From: Pseudo-nitzschia pungens | Lineage: Eukaryota; Bacillariophyta; Bacillariophyceae; Bacillariales; Bacillariaceae | Assembly (NCBI GenBank): GCA_037355855.1 | Contig: CM074760.1 | Coordinates: forward strand, 7,556,501-7,620,500 | Reading direction: 5' to 3' | Length of the DNA stretch: 64,000 bases | Shown here: positions 31,495 through 42,161 of the stretch, one piece after another | Position numbering within the stretch: position 1 is the stretch's first letter | Layout of the letters: each line of letters begins with the position of its first letter | Notes under the pieces: generated by a model | What the model was told of the DNA's origin: nothing | Database searches by the model: none | The model's input: the letters and a program-made list of their open reading frames with translations, nothing else | Made by a program: the position numbers and the translations under genes

Positions 31495-33546
31495 TCAAAA
31501 GACGACTATGTCGTCATCGTCGTCGTCAAAGGCGTCACAGGGCATTCCGTTCTCGTCCCAGTGATCGCGGTGAAACAGGTGCGAGAGCCTGGCCTCGTCG
31601 GTCCCGCACGCGCTCATCATGGACAGCCACAGATCCGCCAGCGGCCGCTTGTGATTCGGGTTCTGTTTCGCACGGATCTTTGCGGTCGTTTCGGGAAATC
31701 CTGGCCGCTGTAGGGGGGGAGAAGACGAAGAAGAAGATGAAGACGACGACGAAGAAGAAGGCGCACACGGCTGTTCGTGCTCGCAGATTCCGTCGAGGGC
31801 CATCTCGGGGGGTCCCCGGCACGGGATCCAGTATCCCTGCGCAATTTCGGCCGCCAGCTGACCGGGAGACCATATGGACGCTCCCACAAAGAACGAAACG
31901 TCGTCTGTGGGTTTGGATTGCATCGCATTGCATTTCGTTGTATCGGATCGGATCGCATCGGATTGCATCGCATTGCATTGCGCAAACACCGAATAAAATA
32001 ATAATAAGCAACAAACAACAGCGAGAAATTAACCAAACGAATGTCGAATCAAGATGGCAATAGAAATCGAATGAATGAGACTTCGATGGTTGCTCGCTTT
32101 CTTTCACTGTCGCATCCGCTTCGCCCGGTTGACCTTCGAACGAACGCAACTCATATTGCGCGCACAAATGCAATTCGCTCTGCTCTGCTCTTCTCTCCTG
32201 TACTTACCACGATCCATTTTTCCTTTCTCGATCTGCGTCATGACCTTGAACATGTTCCCCCGAAAGTACATCGCCTTGTCCGAATAGAGCGCTCGGCGAT
32301 CGCGGTAATTGTCGTCTTCGTCTTCGTCGTCTCCGTGCTCGGTGTCTTTCTTGTGACGGTCGCTGTTACGATCGCCGTCGCCGTCGCAGACGGACGGCAG
32401 GATCGTCCCGCCGACCGCCTCGGCCAATTCCGGATGGTCCGACGGCACCGAGTGGACCATTTGCAGCGCCACGTGGACCGGACCGCCCTCCCGGACCACC
32501 GCGTCTCCAAAGGCATCCGCCAATCGCTCGGGGAGCATGTGCTCCCGAAAGACCTCCCCGAGGGTCCGGTTGGATCCGGTCTCGGGATGGACGCTGACGC
32601 GATTGACCACCACGCCGTAGGTCTGGCCGGGTGGAGTCCGGACCGTCGATGCCCGCCGGGCGCGCCTCCGGGCATCGTTGTCGGTATCGGTGTCGTCGCC
32701 ACTATCGCTATCGCCATCGCCATCGCCATCGCCATCGCCTATCCCCTTGTGCTCCAGGATGCAAATGACCGCCCTGGAAAAATACGAGTCCTGCATAAAG
32801 GGGTGGGAGACCAGAAAGACCCCCGGCCGCAGGTACGACGACGGTTTGCGGGTCGGAAGCGGCGACACGAAGCACGCCGCCTGCTGGGGGAGGACCGGTT
32901 CCGGGCTGTTGCTCGCGAGCCAGTCGTGATACGAGAGTTTCTTGTTGAGCTCGCGGAGGGCCGCAAAGGCGACCTGCCTCCGCGTGGCGAGATCAAAGTG
33001 CACGGACGCCGCCGCCGCCGCCGCCGCCGCCGGAGCACGCGCATTCGCATCCGCATTCCCGTGCCGCTCCGATGGTTGCGCACGCCCGCTTCCCGGAGGA
33101 CCATCGCCGTCGCCATGGCCATCGCCGTCGGGCTCCTCCCGGGCGCCGCTCGGGGCGCGAAACTCCCTCTGGAGGACGGCCCTGAGCCGCTGCGTGTCGG
33201 CCTGCGAGGGAAAGACCATTTTGCCGTAGCCGTCCGTTCCCGTCACCACCTCGCGCAGCAGCCGCCGAAAGAGGCGCTGGTAGGTCCGATTCTTCGGCGG
33301 CGATCCCTTCCCGGGGGTTCCGCCTTCCCGCTCTCGCTCTCGATGATCCGAATCCCGCGACACAAAGGCGTTCCAGTCTCGAATGTGGTCGTCGATTCCC
33401 GTGCGGTGCAGGAGGCACGTCAGAACGGAAGCGTTGGGGGAGGGCGCCGTAAAGGGCTCGGACGCCCGGAGCAGATTGCGGTAGAGCCGCCGCGCAATGA
33501 GATCCGATTTCTTGGCGGCTTCGGTTGCCGAGCGCGTTGCTGTCAT
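31495..33546 (-). CDS. LYR-motif protein fused to an AlgH/UPF0301 (DUF179) domain
   Basis: Exon 1 is 33546-32208, the intron 32207-31905 (GTAAGT...CAG, with GCATCG-type repeats) and exon 2 31904-31495. Phase 1 is kept, giving 582 residues. Residues 16-27 read LIARRLYRNLLR, a LYR motif at the usual N-terminal distance; LRAVLQREFRAP further on resembles the second conserved LYR-family element. The C-terminal half is the AlgH fold: GVFLVSHPFMQDSYFSRAVI, TYGVVVNRVSVHPETG, EGGPVHVALQMVHS, and after the intron DDVSFFVGASIWSPGQLAAE and IAQGYWIPCRGP. A (GD)n tract and an acidic insert sit inside it. AlgH-type proteins are widespread in bacteria and plastids with unsettled function; LYR proteins bind acyl carrier protein. 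Organelle location is inferred. The short second exon ends in an acidic run. Confidence 0.82.
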
Positions 33547-34755
33547 GGTTGTGGTTCGGTAGTTGTCGGTAGTTATTCAAAGTATTGAAAGTATTCGAAT
33601 TTCTGTGGGTGTTCTGTGGTTCGTTTTCGTTTCATGGAGTTCTGTGTCGCATCGAATTCAAAAAAGGCCACTGGTTCACTGGAACAATGCAGCGGGTTGC
33701 TTTGGGTCGGGAACCGAGAGAGAAAGAGCGAGAGAGTCCGATTGCGTCGGGAATTCGATGCAGGACCGGAACCGGGGAAGCACGGGAGCGCCAAGCGAGA
33801 TCGACCTCTTTTCGTCGATGATCAATCAAAATGAGTACCGTGCCAGTATTACTCGATTGTCGTGTCGTTATTGTTGTAGTTCTGTGCGGTATGTGTTGTT
33901 TCGAGTTTCGAGTCAATTTTTATTGTTCATAATTATTCTTTCTCGTTGCGAACTGGCGAGAGTAGAGATACTCGTACCTGTAGTCTTACCTGGTACACTG
34001 TGATGTTGTGTTCTGTTTCCCAAGTCTGTGAATGAAGTAAGATATGTGTACCAACTACGAGTAAGGTTACCGTAACATTGGAAGCATGGGGAGTTCTTGG
34101 ATCCAAGCTTGTCGTACGAGTACTTGTACAGTAGCTTGACCTTAGCTCGTACATTCATCTCAGGATAAGATTGCAGAAGATGATAGTCCTACGGTACACT
34201 AAGGTTTACTACACGTAGACACAATACCAATAGAAGTATTCATGATGGGTTCCCATCAACCGCAAAGGCGCGAAGGGGCAGATGTGCAATAGCAATACTT
34301 CCCGAAGTTGGAAATTCTATCCGGCCCTTTGTCGAAACCGAACAACGGGACTCATGATCGATCCATCCATCGATCCATCCATCCGCGACTGCTTGTTCCT
34401 TCCTTTCCTGCCTTGTTCGTTGTAATCTTAATTAGGCCTTACTCGTAATTGGTAATCGTATTATGACCTAGAACGGTATGTTGTATGTTTCGTAGCTATG
34501 ACTCTTTGCTCCATCCAACGCATCACTGATGCTTCTTTTCATTCCGGACAACATTCATCATCAAAATAATCATCATGGCAACTGCCAATCGAGTTTTTCT
34601 CGTTTTCTGCAATAATCTTATCCGCATGATACCGAAGTGAGAACGGACTCCGGAAGCGACGGCACAGATCATCGTCTTTTGCTTCCTCCGTCGACGAAAC
34701 AAAGCAAAGGGAACGTCTCCCAACCCGCGTCGCAACTCGCGTTCCAGACCGTGCT
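33547..34755. other. Head-to-head spacer, LYR-AlgH / MORN genes
   Basis: 1.2 kb. It contains one exact GTAAGGTTAC dyad with a following CGTAAC and several GTAC-type words (33970-34180). The short ORFs have no features. Confidence 0.6.
34061..34070. promoter_or_regulatory. GTAAGGTTAC dyad
   Basis: Exact match in ACGAGTAAGGTTACCGTAAC, 515 bp from the LYR-AlgH start and about 690 bp from the MORN start. Confidence 0.4.
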
Positions 34756-36262
34756 GTGGAAAACAAAAACTCCATGGTATCCCTCGGGGAACAGCTCGAT
34801 GCACATGCGGATGCGGATGCGGATGCGGATGCGGACCTGGTGACCATCAACGCCTCGATAATCGACCCCTTTGGCGACCGGGGGGACTACCAGGGCCAGG
34901 TCTTGCGATCGTCCTGGAACCCCACCGGAAATTCCCAACAGCAGCAACAACAGCAACAACAACAACAACAACAGCAGCAACAACAACACTCTCCCCAGGC
35001 CATCCACGCTGTCCTCGCCGTTCCCAGCGGCTCCGGCACCATGGTCTACGCCGACGGCCGGACCTACATCGGGGACTGGAGGCACGGACGGTGGCACGGG
35101 ACCGGCAAGGCCACCTATCCCAACGGGGATTCCTACGAGGGAACCTACAGCGACGACCAGCGGCACGGCACCGGATCCTACGCCTGGGGGGACGGACGCA
35201 GCTACGAGGGGGGCTTCAAGAACGACCAGCGGGACGGGACCGGAGTGTACGAGTGGCCTGACGGATCCCGGTACGAGGGGGGCTTTGCGGAGGGACTCCG
35301 GCACGGGAAGGGGACCTACAGGGTGCGTCTGTTGCGTTTTGATGTTGTGTGGTGTGTGTGCCGTGTGGTGTGGTGCGTGTGATATGATGTGTTTCAATGT
35401 CGTGCATGTGACGTGACTTGTTGGATGTATGCATGCATGCATGCACGCATGCACGGGGCACGGATCAAAGAACACGGTGCCGCCAGGGAATTTCGTTTTC
35501 GAGTTTGGTTGGTTATCGACAGCAGTTGAGGGACGTCGAGTCGAATTCCTTTTCAAGCTTCGAATGATTTTCTTCCTTGTTCGATGCAACGCAAAAGTGG
35601 AAACGGAACTAATCGTCATGTTCTGCGTCTAAAATTTCATGTGTGCGTGTGTGTGTGTGTGCTGTTTGTCTGTGTGTATGTTTCCAAAGTTCCGAGACGG
35701 AAGTGTCTACACGGGGGAATGGAAAAAGGGGATTCGAAACGGAAGAGGAGAGGTGAGTAGTACAGCGCATTGTAGTACTGTGTAGTAGTCCGGAATGAAT
35801 CGCAACGCATCGAATTACATCAAGTCGCATCGCATCGAGTCGCATCGCATCGAGTTGAGTCGAGTCGAGTTGAGTCCATTCGCCCACACCGTGCGAGGCT
35901 TGCAATTCAATGGGATATGGAACTTTCGGGGAAGGATAATGCTTCTGACTGAGTGACTCTATCTCTATCTCTCGTCGCTTACTGTGACATTGATTTTTGT
36001 TGTTGTTTCTTTGGACGCTGCTGTCACTTGTTGAAACGCTGGTCTTCGTTGCGGTTGCGGTTGCGGTTGCGGTTGCGTTAATCTTCCGTTCCGTTGTGTT
36101 ATTTCCAAACCCACCAAACAAATCCAGTACCGATGGAATGACGGTCGGGTCTACAAGGGAGACTGGGTCGACGGAAAGGCTCACGGGCACGGAATCGAAA
36201 CCCGTGCCGATGGATCGGTGCGGCACGATGGCCAGTGGGAAGACGATTTCCCGAAACTATGA
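34756..36262 (+). CDS. MORN-repeat protein with a polyglutamine tract
   Basis: Three exons: 34756-35322, 35690-35752 (63 nt) and 36128-36262. All junctions are phase 0 (donors GTGCGT and GTGAGT; acceptors AAG and CAG), and the total is 254 residues. After a disordered start with an (AD)n run (from GCGGAT repeats) and about 17 glutamines, MORN repeats follow: GTMVYADGRTYIGDWRHGRW, GTGKATYPNGDSYEGTYSDD, GTGSYAWGDGRSYEGGFKND, GTGVYEWPDGSRYEGGFAEG, then FRDGSVYTGEWKKGIRNGRG in exon 2 and YRWNDGRVYKGDWVDGKAHG in exon 3. Each small exon carries one MORN unit, so exon borders follow repeat borders. MORN arrays bind phospholipids or act as scaffolds at membranes and cytoskeleton. No kinase domain is attached. 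Length and function partners are unknown. Confidence 0.88.
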
Positions 36263-38587
36263 TTGATTGGGTATGCTGCATTGCAATGCATGTGAGCATT
36301 GAAATGTTTGGACGACGATTGGACGACGAGAAAACGACGAATCGCTAAAAAAGCAGTGTTGCGATGCGATGCGATGCACTGACACGATCCAGTAGCAATA
36401 ACCGACAATAAGCTTTGCGTGGACCAACGCGAATGGTCGCTATGCGATTCAATTCGATTCGATGCGATTCGATTCGATTCGATTCGATTCGATGCAATTC
36501 GATTCGATGCAATTCGATTCGATGCAATTCGATTCGATGCAATGCGATTCGATGCAATGCGATTCGATTCGATGCGATGCGATTCGATTCGATTCGATGC
36601 AATGCGATTCTATTCGATGCGATTCGATTCAATGCAGCTCGATGCGACTCGATGCGATTCTATTCGATGCGGTTTTATTCGATGCCATTCAATTTGATGC
36701 GATTCTATTCGATTCGACGCCATTCGATTCGACGCCATGCAATTGATTTCGGGAACACGACATTGATTTAGTCCAAGATCGGTTTGCACTGTACCACCAA
36801 ACGTCCAAGGCAAACAGACATCCGAAAGACTGTCTATAGTGAGAGCAAGTGGTGCTGTGCTCGATTGGAACATCTCCCACAACCGAAGGAACACGGAGCG
36901 AGCGACGGACCGAGTGAGGACCAGAAGGGTCGGACCCTCTCATCCGAAGAAAACGTATCATTCTTTCGAATTGAGTGAATTTGACAAATAATAATCGTCC
37001 CTTTATTTTTGTTATCGTAAAAATCCTAGCTCAATCAAATATTTCGTAATAGTTATCACCCGCGAATCTCTTTGATCATTTCTCCCGGCGTATGCTGCAC
37101 CAACCGTACGGCAAGGATAATTAGATTGTGCTAAGATTTCGACAGTACGGTACTGAACAAACTTCCCCCATCCTGATCAATACGAAAGAGGGTCCAACGG
37201 GAAGAAATAGATAGATAGAGACAAACAGCTGAACACGAGAACGAAGAGAAAGAGAGAATCATACAGTACAGACAAGCAAGGGATAGAAAATGCGCTCGTT
37301 TCGTTTGATGGTCGCAATCCTTGCTGGTTCCCCGACGCTCTCCGAGAGGGGTTGTGTTGTCACGGGCTTTGGGCAGCAGAGGCTTTCTCCGCCGACACAA
37401 AATTCCGGCGCCAGCACCATTACTATAAGTTCCAGCAGCACGCAGCTCTTTCTGCGGCCACCCAAGATCGACGAAACGTGTGCCATTTGTCATCTTGGGT
37501 GTCTCGGATCTCCTCCGGACCTTGGCTATTGAATCGGTGTTGCTCCACCGTTTCCCGTTTTTTCTCCATTCAGAGGAAGTGCGATGCACTGAGTATACAA
37601 TGCCACAGAGTATTTGCCTTTGCAATCACTGCAACACACATGATGAGGCCGAAGCCGTAACCAACCCCGTGGTGAATGAATATGATGGCAGTCGTCGCGT
37701 ACACGAGGAATGCAACTGCAACTGCAAACTGCAACCAGAGTTTCCAGGGCACTAGCACCAGTGGTTTAGACGCATTTAACAGCATAGATAGTAAAGGCCA
37801 GAGGATCTAGGATGAAGGGTCCAATCAATTCCACGAGCGGGACAAGGGATTTGAACGTCAAAGTCGTCACCGCAAGCAGAAGCTGTAGCGCCGCGATTCT
37901 GTGCGGATCGTGGCAAGCATCCGACGACCAAATACAACCAACAAGGAGGAGTCAAGAACAGCAATTACACCTGAGTTATTCGCAACGGCGGAAGAATCGT
38001 TGTTGCTCGCACCAGTTGAGACACCCCGCACGAGTGTATGAATGAATCGCATTGTGCATTGCATCACAAAGAAGAAGAATGTTCCTTTTTCGATTCGATC
38101 TCGACGACTTACACCATCCAAGAGATAACCGACTTGGCTCTCTCTCCATCCCTCTGACCTCTTTCAATATCGGGTGTTGTAGCTTGTCATGGTTGTTGTT
38201 CAAAGTAAATACGAAGTAATGTTTTGCCAGAAACAATTAGATGACGTATCGTCTTTGACGGGAGGCACTGTTACAGAAAGAACGTGGCTTAATGCTTCGT
38301 AGTGTGCCGTAATTTTAGGAATGACTAAATACTGCAAGTACAATCACCATCCTCATGATAAGATCTCCAGAAGACTGACTCTAAGTTGGAAAAACTTAAT
38401 CGAACTAAAGGCAGTACGTGTACTGTAGGAATATCTTTCGTGAGGCAATGTGAAATGCCATTCACATTCGACAGCCAACGAGCCAAACAATGATATTTAC
38501 CACGAGATGGTCGCTATTGTTTGTAACTACGTGTATTGTAAGTAAGACTACTATTATATTTGAGTTAATACAATTGTACCGCTTGTT
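36263..38587. other. Tail-to-tail spacer with a pentamer array; possible unrecognised transcript
   Basis: 2.3 kb between convergent genes, which is unusually long. The first 500 bp are the pentamer array. Between 37130 and 37790 there are moderately long frames on both strands (37131-37625 minus; 37290-37532 and 37480-37755 plus) without any domain; I do not call a gene. The rest is AT-rich. Confidence 0.5.
36440..36740. repeat. Degenerate pentamer array (GATTC / GATGC / AATTC units)
   Basis: About 60 pentamers drawn mainly from GATTC, GATGC, AATTC and AATGC, in shifting order. The 5-bp period leaves all three frames open, producing RFDSMQFD-like nonsense frames on one strand and HRIELHRIE-like ones on the other. 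Similar but shorter tracts occur in introns and 3' flanks elsewhere in the window. Confidence 0.93.
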
Positions 38588-40048
38588 TCAAGTCGTTGGC
38601 TTCTGATTGATTTGCTTCCAGACCCTCTTGACAATCTTGTCGTGTTTTTTCTTGAGCTCCTGGGTAGCGATCCGGTACGCATTGTCGTCTCCCTGGTTGT
38701 ACTTGAGGGCGTTGTCGATCATGAGATCAATGTCGGTAAAAAACTGGGTCAGGGTGGTGTACTTTCGGCCCTTGACCTTGTCCCGGATGTACGTCAGGTT
38801 CATCGGGGTCGTAATGACCGTAAAGTAGTCGGGCGCGATCTGCGGCGCCGATTTCCGGTCGATGACGATGCGGAACGGGTTGATTCCGCCCAGGTTGGGA
38901 AATTCCATGTCCCAGTAGTGCTTGAACACCTGGTTCAACCAATTCTGCATCTTGCTGTTGCCACCGCCACCGGCCTCGCTCTGTTCCTTGTCGCGCTTGT
39001 TTTGTTCCAGCTCTTCCAGTTTTCTCCGGCGCTCCTCCCGCTCCCGCTCCTTCCGGGCCTCCTCCAGCTGCCGCGCCTGTTGCTTCTGTTGCTCCAGGAC
39101 CGCCAGGTCCTTGGCCATTTGGGTCTGGGCGACGGCGGAATTTCCCACTCCCAGCAACGGATCGGTGGAACGGAGTTTTTTCTTGTGGCGCTGCTGGAGG
39201 CCGAGGGCCATGCCGTCCAGGCTCCGCTTGCGCTCGGGGTGCATCGCCATGGCGGCGAGGGTTGCCTCGAGGAGACCCTCCTGTTCGTGGGCCTTGGCCT
39301 CGCGGAGGGTAAAGGCGGCTCTCATGCCCGAATCGTCCAGGGGTTTGCGCTAAACACACAACAGCGCACCAAACATCGAACCGAACGGAACGGAACCGAA
39401 CCGCAACCAAAAAAAAGGGGGGAAGGGACAAGGAGAGGAATTCGTTCGGAGTTGCGCATATCACATATCCGACATCGCAGACGTCGAGGGTCGGTCAGGG
39501 TCGATGAGATCGAAATGAAATGAAATTCGCAACAGTCTCAATCATGGCACGGCACGGCACTCTTGTCGCAATCAACGATTTGTTTCTTCCGTGATTCGAT
39601 ACATTTTCGTCTACTCCCATCGAATTCAATCGAATCCAATCGAATCCAATCGAAACCAATCGACTCCAATCCAATCCAATCCAATGAATAGTCTTACCTG
39701 GCTGATGCGATCGAAGACGTCCTTTCCCTGCATCTCCCTCGTGTACACCTCCACCCGCTCGCGGAGCCTGGATCCCACCCGCTTGTAGAATTCGTTTTTG
39801 GGAATCGTTGCCACCCGTCGGGTGAGGGGATTCCGTTCCAGCATTTTCTTGTAGGTCGGGTGGGGCTTGCGCTGGTCCAGCGTCTCGAGGGCGGACTTGA
39901 GCTGCCGCTGCAGGTCGTCCTCGGTGAAGGCCGGAGACGAGGTCGACTGCTTCCCGGAGGACGAGGAGGAGGAAGAGGCACCGGAATGGGCCGGCCCCGC
40001 TGGAGTGGCGCTATTCGACGACGGGGTCGTTGTTGCAACGTCCGTCAT
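38588..40048 (-). CDS. Bromodomain protein
   Basis: Exon 1 is 40048-39698, the intron 39697-39350 (GTAAGA...TTTAG) and exon 2 39349-38588. Phase 0 is kept, giving 370 residues. The N-terminal part has a Ser-rich start and a conserved-looking helical region (NEFYKRVGSRLRERVEVY) that I cannot assign. A charged coiled coil, LEEARKEREREERRRKLEEL, precedes the single C-terminal bromodomain. The bromodomain has NPFRIVIDRKS, then APDYFTVITTPMNLTYIRDK, GRKYTTLTQFFTDIDLMIDN and ALKYNQGDDNAYRIA. It carries the acetyl-lysine-binding Asn in the YN pair (ALKYNQ) and a ZA loop with a PMNL turn. It should read acetylated histones in the nucleus. No acetyltransferase or ET domain is present, so it is neither GCN5 nor a classical BET protein. 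The intron has (CCAAT/CGAAT)n simple repeats. Confidence 0.9.
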
Positions 40049-40934
40049 GGTTGTTGATTTTGATTTGAAAAGTGATTCCCGCCGGTTGCTTCGCGAGCAA
40101 ATTAGAAAATGGGTTGATTGGGAACAGCGCTTTGTACTATTAGTACTAGTGTAGGGTCCTTGGGATGGTCAACTGTGTTTTAATTTTAAAAGAGTGAGTC
40201 GACAACGTTGTCATTCCTCCGTCGTCTCTTGTCAGTTCGCAATCATTCTCTTCGATCTCGCTACTACTAGTGCTCTCAACAAGTCAACAGTCAACAGTCA
40301 ACAATCAATGCAGAAATCTCAACTCCAAATCTCAAAAAATCACCCTCCATCATCATCAAACGAGGGCGATTTGTTGCAAGACAAAACTAGTCCTAAGTGT
40401 ACAACATCATTATGAATAAGGTGAAACAAGCAAAGACATTCGACAGTACTAGATCATCCTCTTATCTACTTCACGTACATAGAGTAGGAATAGGAACCAG
40501 ATCCAATCTCCGACCAACTGTTCCTTAAAATCACAACATGGTGAAAATTCAAGGAGATCCTGGATGAAACAAATCTTCGTCGCAAGGTGTCAGCTGTCAA
40601 CGCAATCTTCCATCTTGCACAAAATTTTCAAGACAGGAAATAGCGAACAAATTGACACAAGTACGTACGTACCAGTAAGGTTACCAGGAAAGTTACTCGT
40701 ACCAAAGGGAGCGACGAACAAAGAACGAGAACGAACACCTTTCTCGATCCTACCTTCCTACTTCCTCGCTTTCACAACCGATCACATTCCTCCCATCAAT
40801 CACAAACCGACACAATACTATCACAAGTAATTCCAAACAAGCAAGAAGAACCCTTCCGTAAGGCAATCTAATCTAATTTCAGCTCAGCTCGGCTCGGTCC
40901 AATCCATTCTCTTATCGAAAATATTCATCAAGTC
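40049..40934. other. Head-to-head spacer, bromodomain / transaldolase genes
   Basis: 886 bp, AT-rich, with a (GTCAACA)n-like run near 40280-40306 and one exact dyad. No gene was seen. CT-rich sequence precedes the transaldolase start. Confidence 0.6.
40675..40684. promoter_or_regulatory. GTAAGGTTAC dyad upstream of transaldolase
   Basis: Exact match 251 bp before the transaldolase start, followed by CAGGAAAGTTACTCGTACC. Confidence 0.4.
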
Positions 40935-42161
40935 ATGTTCGGCCGTGGCGTTCCCCTCGCAACCGCGTCTCTTCTCATCGGTGTGCTGTTGGCCAATGAT
41001 TCTTTTTCCGCCTCCAACGCCTTTGTGGTGGTCGCTCCCAGCAGCGGCTTTGCCAGCGCCAGCACCATGCATTCCCCCTCCGCACTCGGAGCCACCGAGG
41101 TGGCCACAGCCACCGCCCTCGAGGAACTGTCCAAGATGACCACCATCTCGATCGACAGCGGCGATCTAGACGTGGTCGAAAAGTACGCCTCCACCGGACT
41201 CGTGACCGATGCCACGACCAACCCGCTCTTTGTGAGCCAGGCGGGTGCCAGCGGCGACAAGCGCTACCAGGACATGGTCACCGACGCCATTACCTACGCC
41301 AAGCACGAGCTGGGCGGAGGGGACTCCCCCATGGCCGATTTCGAACCGGAGATCAACCTCGCCATGGACAAGCTCGCCGTCAGCCTCGGTGCCAAATTGA
41401 CGACACTGGTGCCCGGAAAGGTATCGACCGAGGTCGACATCCGGCTCAGCTACGACACGGACGCCAGCGTCGAGCGGGCCCGGCGAATCATCAAGATGTA
41501 CCAGGAGGTGGGCGTCGACAAGAGCCGCATCCTCATCAAGCTGGCCGGGACCTGGGAGGGCATCCAGGCCGCCAAGATCCTGGAAAAGGAGGGCATCCAC
41601 TGCAACATCACGCTCATCTTTTCCTTTCTGCAGGCCGCCGCCGCCGCCCAGGCGCACGCCTATCTGGTGTCGCCCTTTCCGGGACGCATCCTGGACTGGT
41701 ACAAGTCCAAGGGGGCCAACGCCGCCGACGACGGGAGCTTCCATCCCACCGCCGATCCGGGCGTGCTGCTGATCAAGAGAATCTATTCCTACTTCAAGAA
41801 ATACGGGTACAAAACCATCTGCATGCCCTCCTCGTGGCGACCCTCCCGCGGTGCCGCCGTGGACGGGAGCGACGTGGACGAGATCGTCGCACTGGCGGGG
41901 GTCGACGAGATGACCATTCCGCCGAATCTGTTGGAATCGCTCATGGTGCTCGACGGCGATTCCGTGTCGAGACAGTGCGACCCCGAGACCAGCGCCGCCT
42001 GCTGCATCGACCCCGACTACAAGCTCGACGAGGAAACCTTCCGGGCCTACTTCGACTCGGATGGATGCGGAAAGGACAAGCTCAACGAGGGCATCGAAAG
42101 CTTTACGAAAAACACGATGGAACTCCGCGAGGTCTTGTACAACAAGTTTGCCGAGGGATAA
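40935..42161 (+). CDS. TAL: Plastid transaldolase
   Basis: Transfers a dihydroxyacetone unit between sedoheptulose-7-phosphate and glyceraldehyde-3-phosphate in the pentose phosphate network. 408 residues, single exon. The leader has a signal peptide (LATASLLIGVLLAND) and the plastid junction SNAFVVVAPS with Phe after the cleavage point. The enzyme follows: DATTNPLFVSQAGASG, then TEVDIRLSYDTDASVERAR, then RILIKLAGTWEGIQAAK with the Schiff-base lysine, then GIHCNITLIFSFLQAAAAAQ and LVSPFPGRILDWYK. The usual SFR motif near the end reads SSWRPSRG. The C-terminal extension has a Cys-containing AACCIDPDY segment followed by a helical end. The plastid location fits the two-part leader typical of complex plastids. 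Confidence 0.95.
   Translation: MFGRGVPLATASLLIGVLLANDSFSASNAFVVVAPSSGFASASTMHSPSALGATEVATATALEELSKMTTISIDSGDLDVVEKYASTGLVTDATTNPLFVSQAGASGDKRYQDMVTDAITYAKHELGGGDSPMADFEPEINLAMDKLAVSLGAKLTTLVPGKVSTEVDIRLSYDTDASVERARRIIKMYQEVGVDKSRILIKLAGTWEGIQAAKILEKEGIHCNITLIFSFLQAAAAAQAHAYLVSPFPGRILDWYKSKGANAADDGSFHPTADPGVLLIKRIYSYFKKYGYKTICMPSSWRPSRGAAVDGSDVDEIVALAGVDEMTIPPNLLESLMVLDGDSVSRQCDPETSAACCIDPDYKLDEETFRAYFDSDGCGKDKLNEGIESFTKNTMELREVLYNKFAEG

Noticed and set aside
36415..36771. Frames of RFDSMQFD-type repeats on both strands
   Set aside because: Produced by the pentamer array; no real start, leader or flanking coding signal.
37131..37755. Possible small genes on either strand in the long MORN/bromodomain spacer
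   Set aside because: No domain, mutually overlapping, and no consistent codon bias; left as an uncalled candidate.
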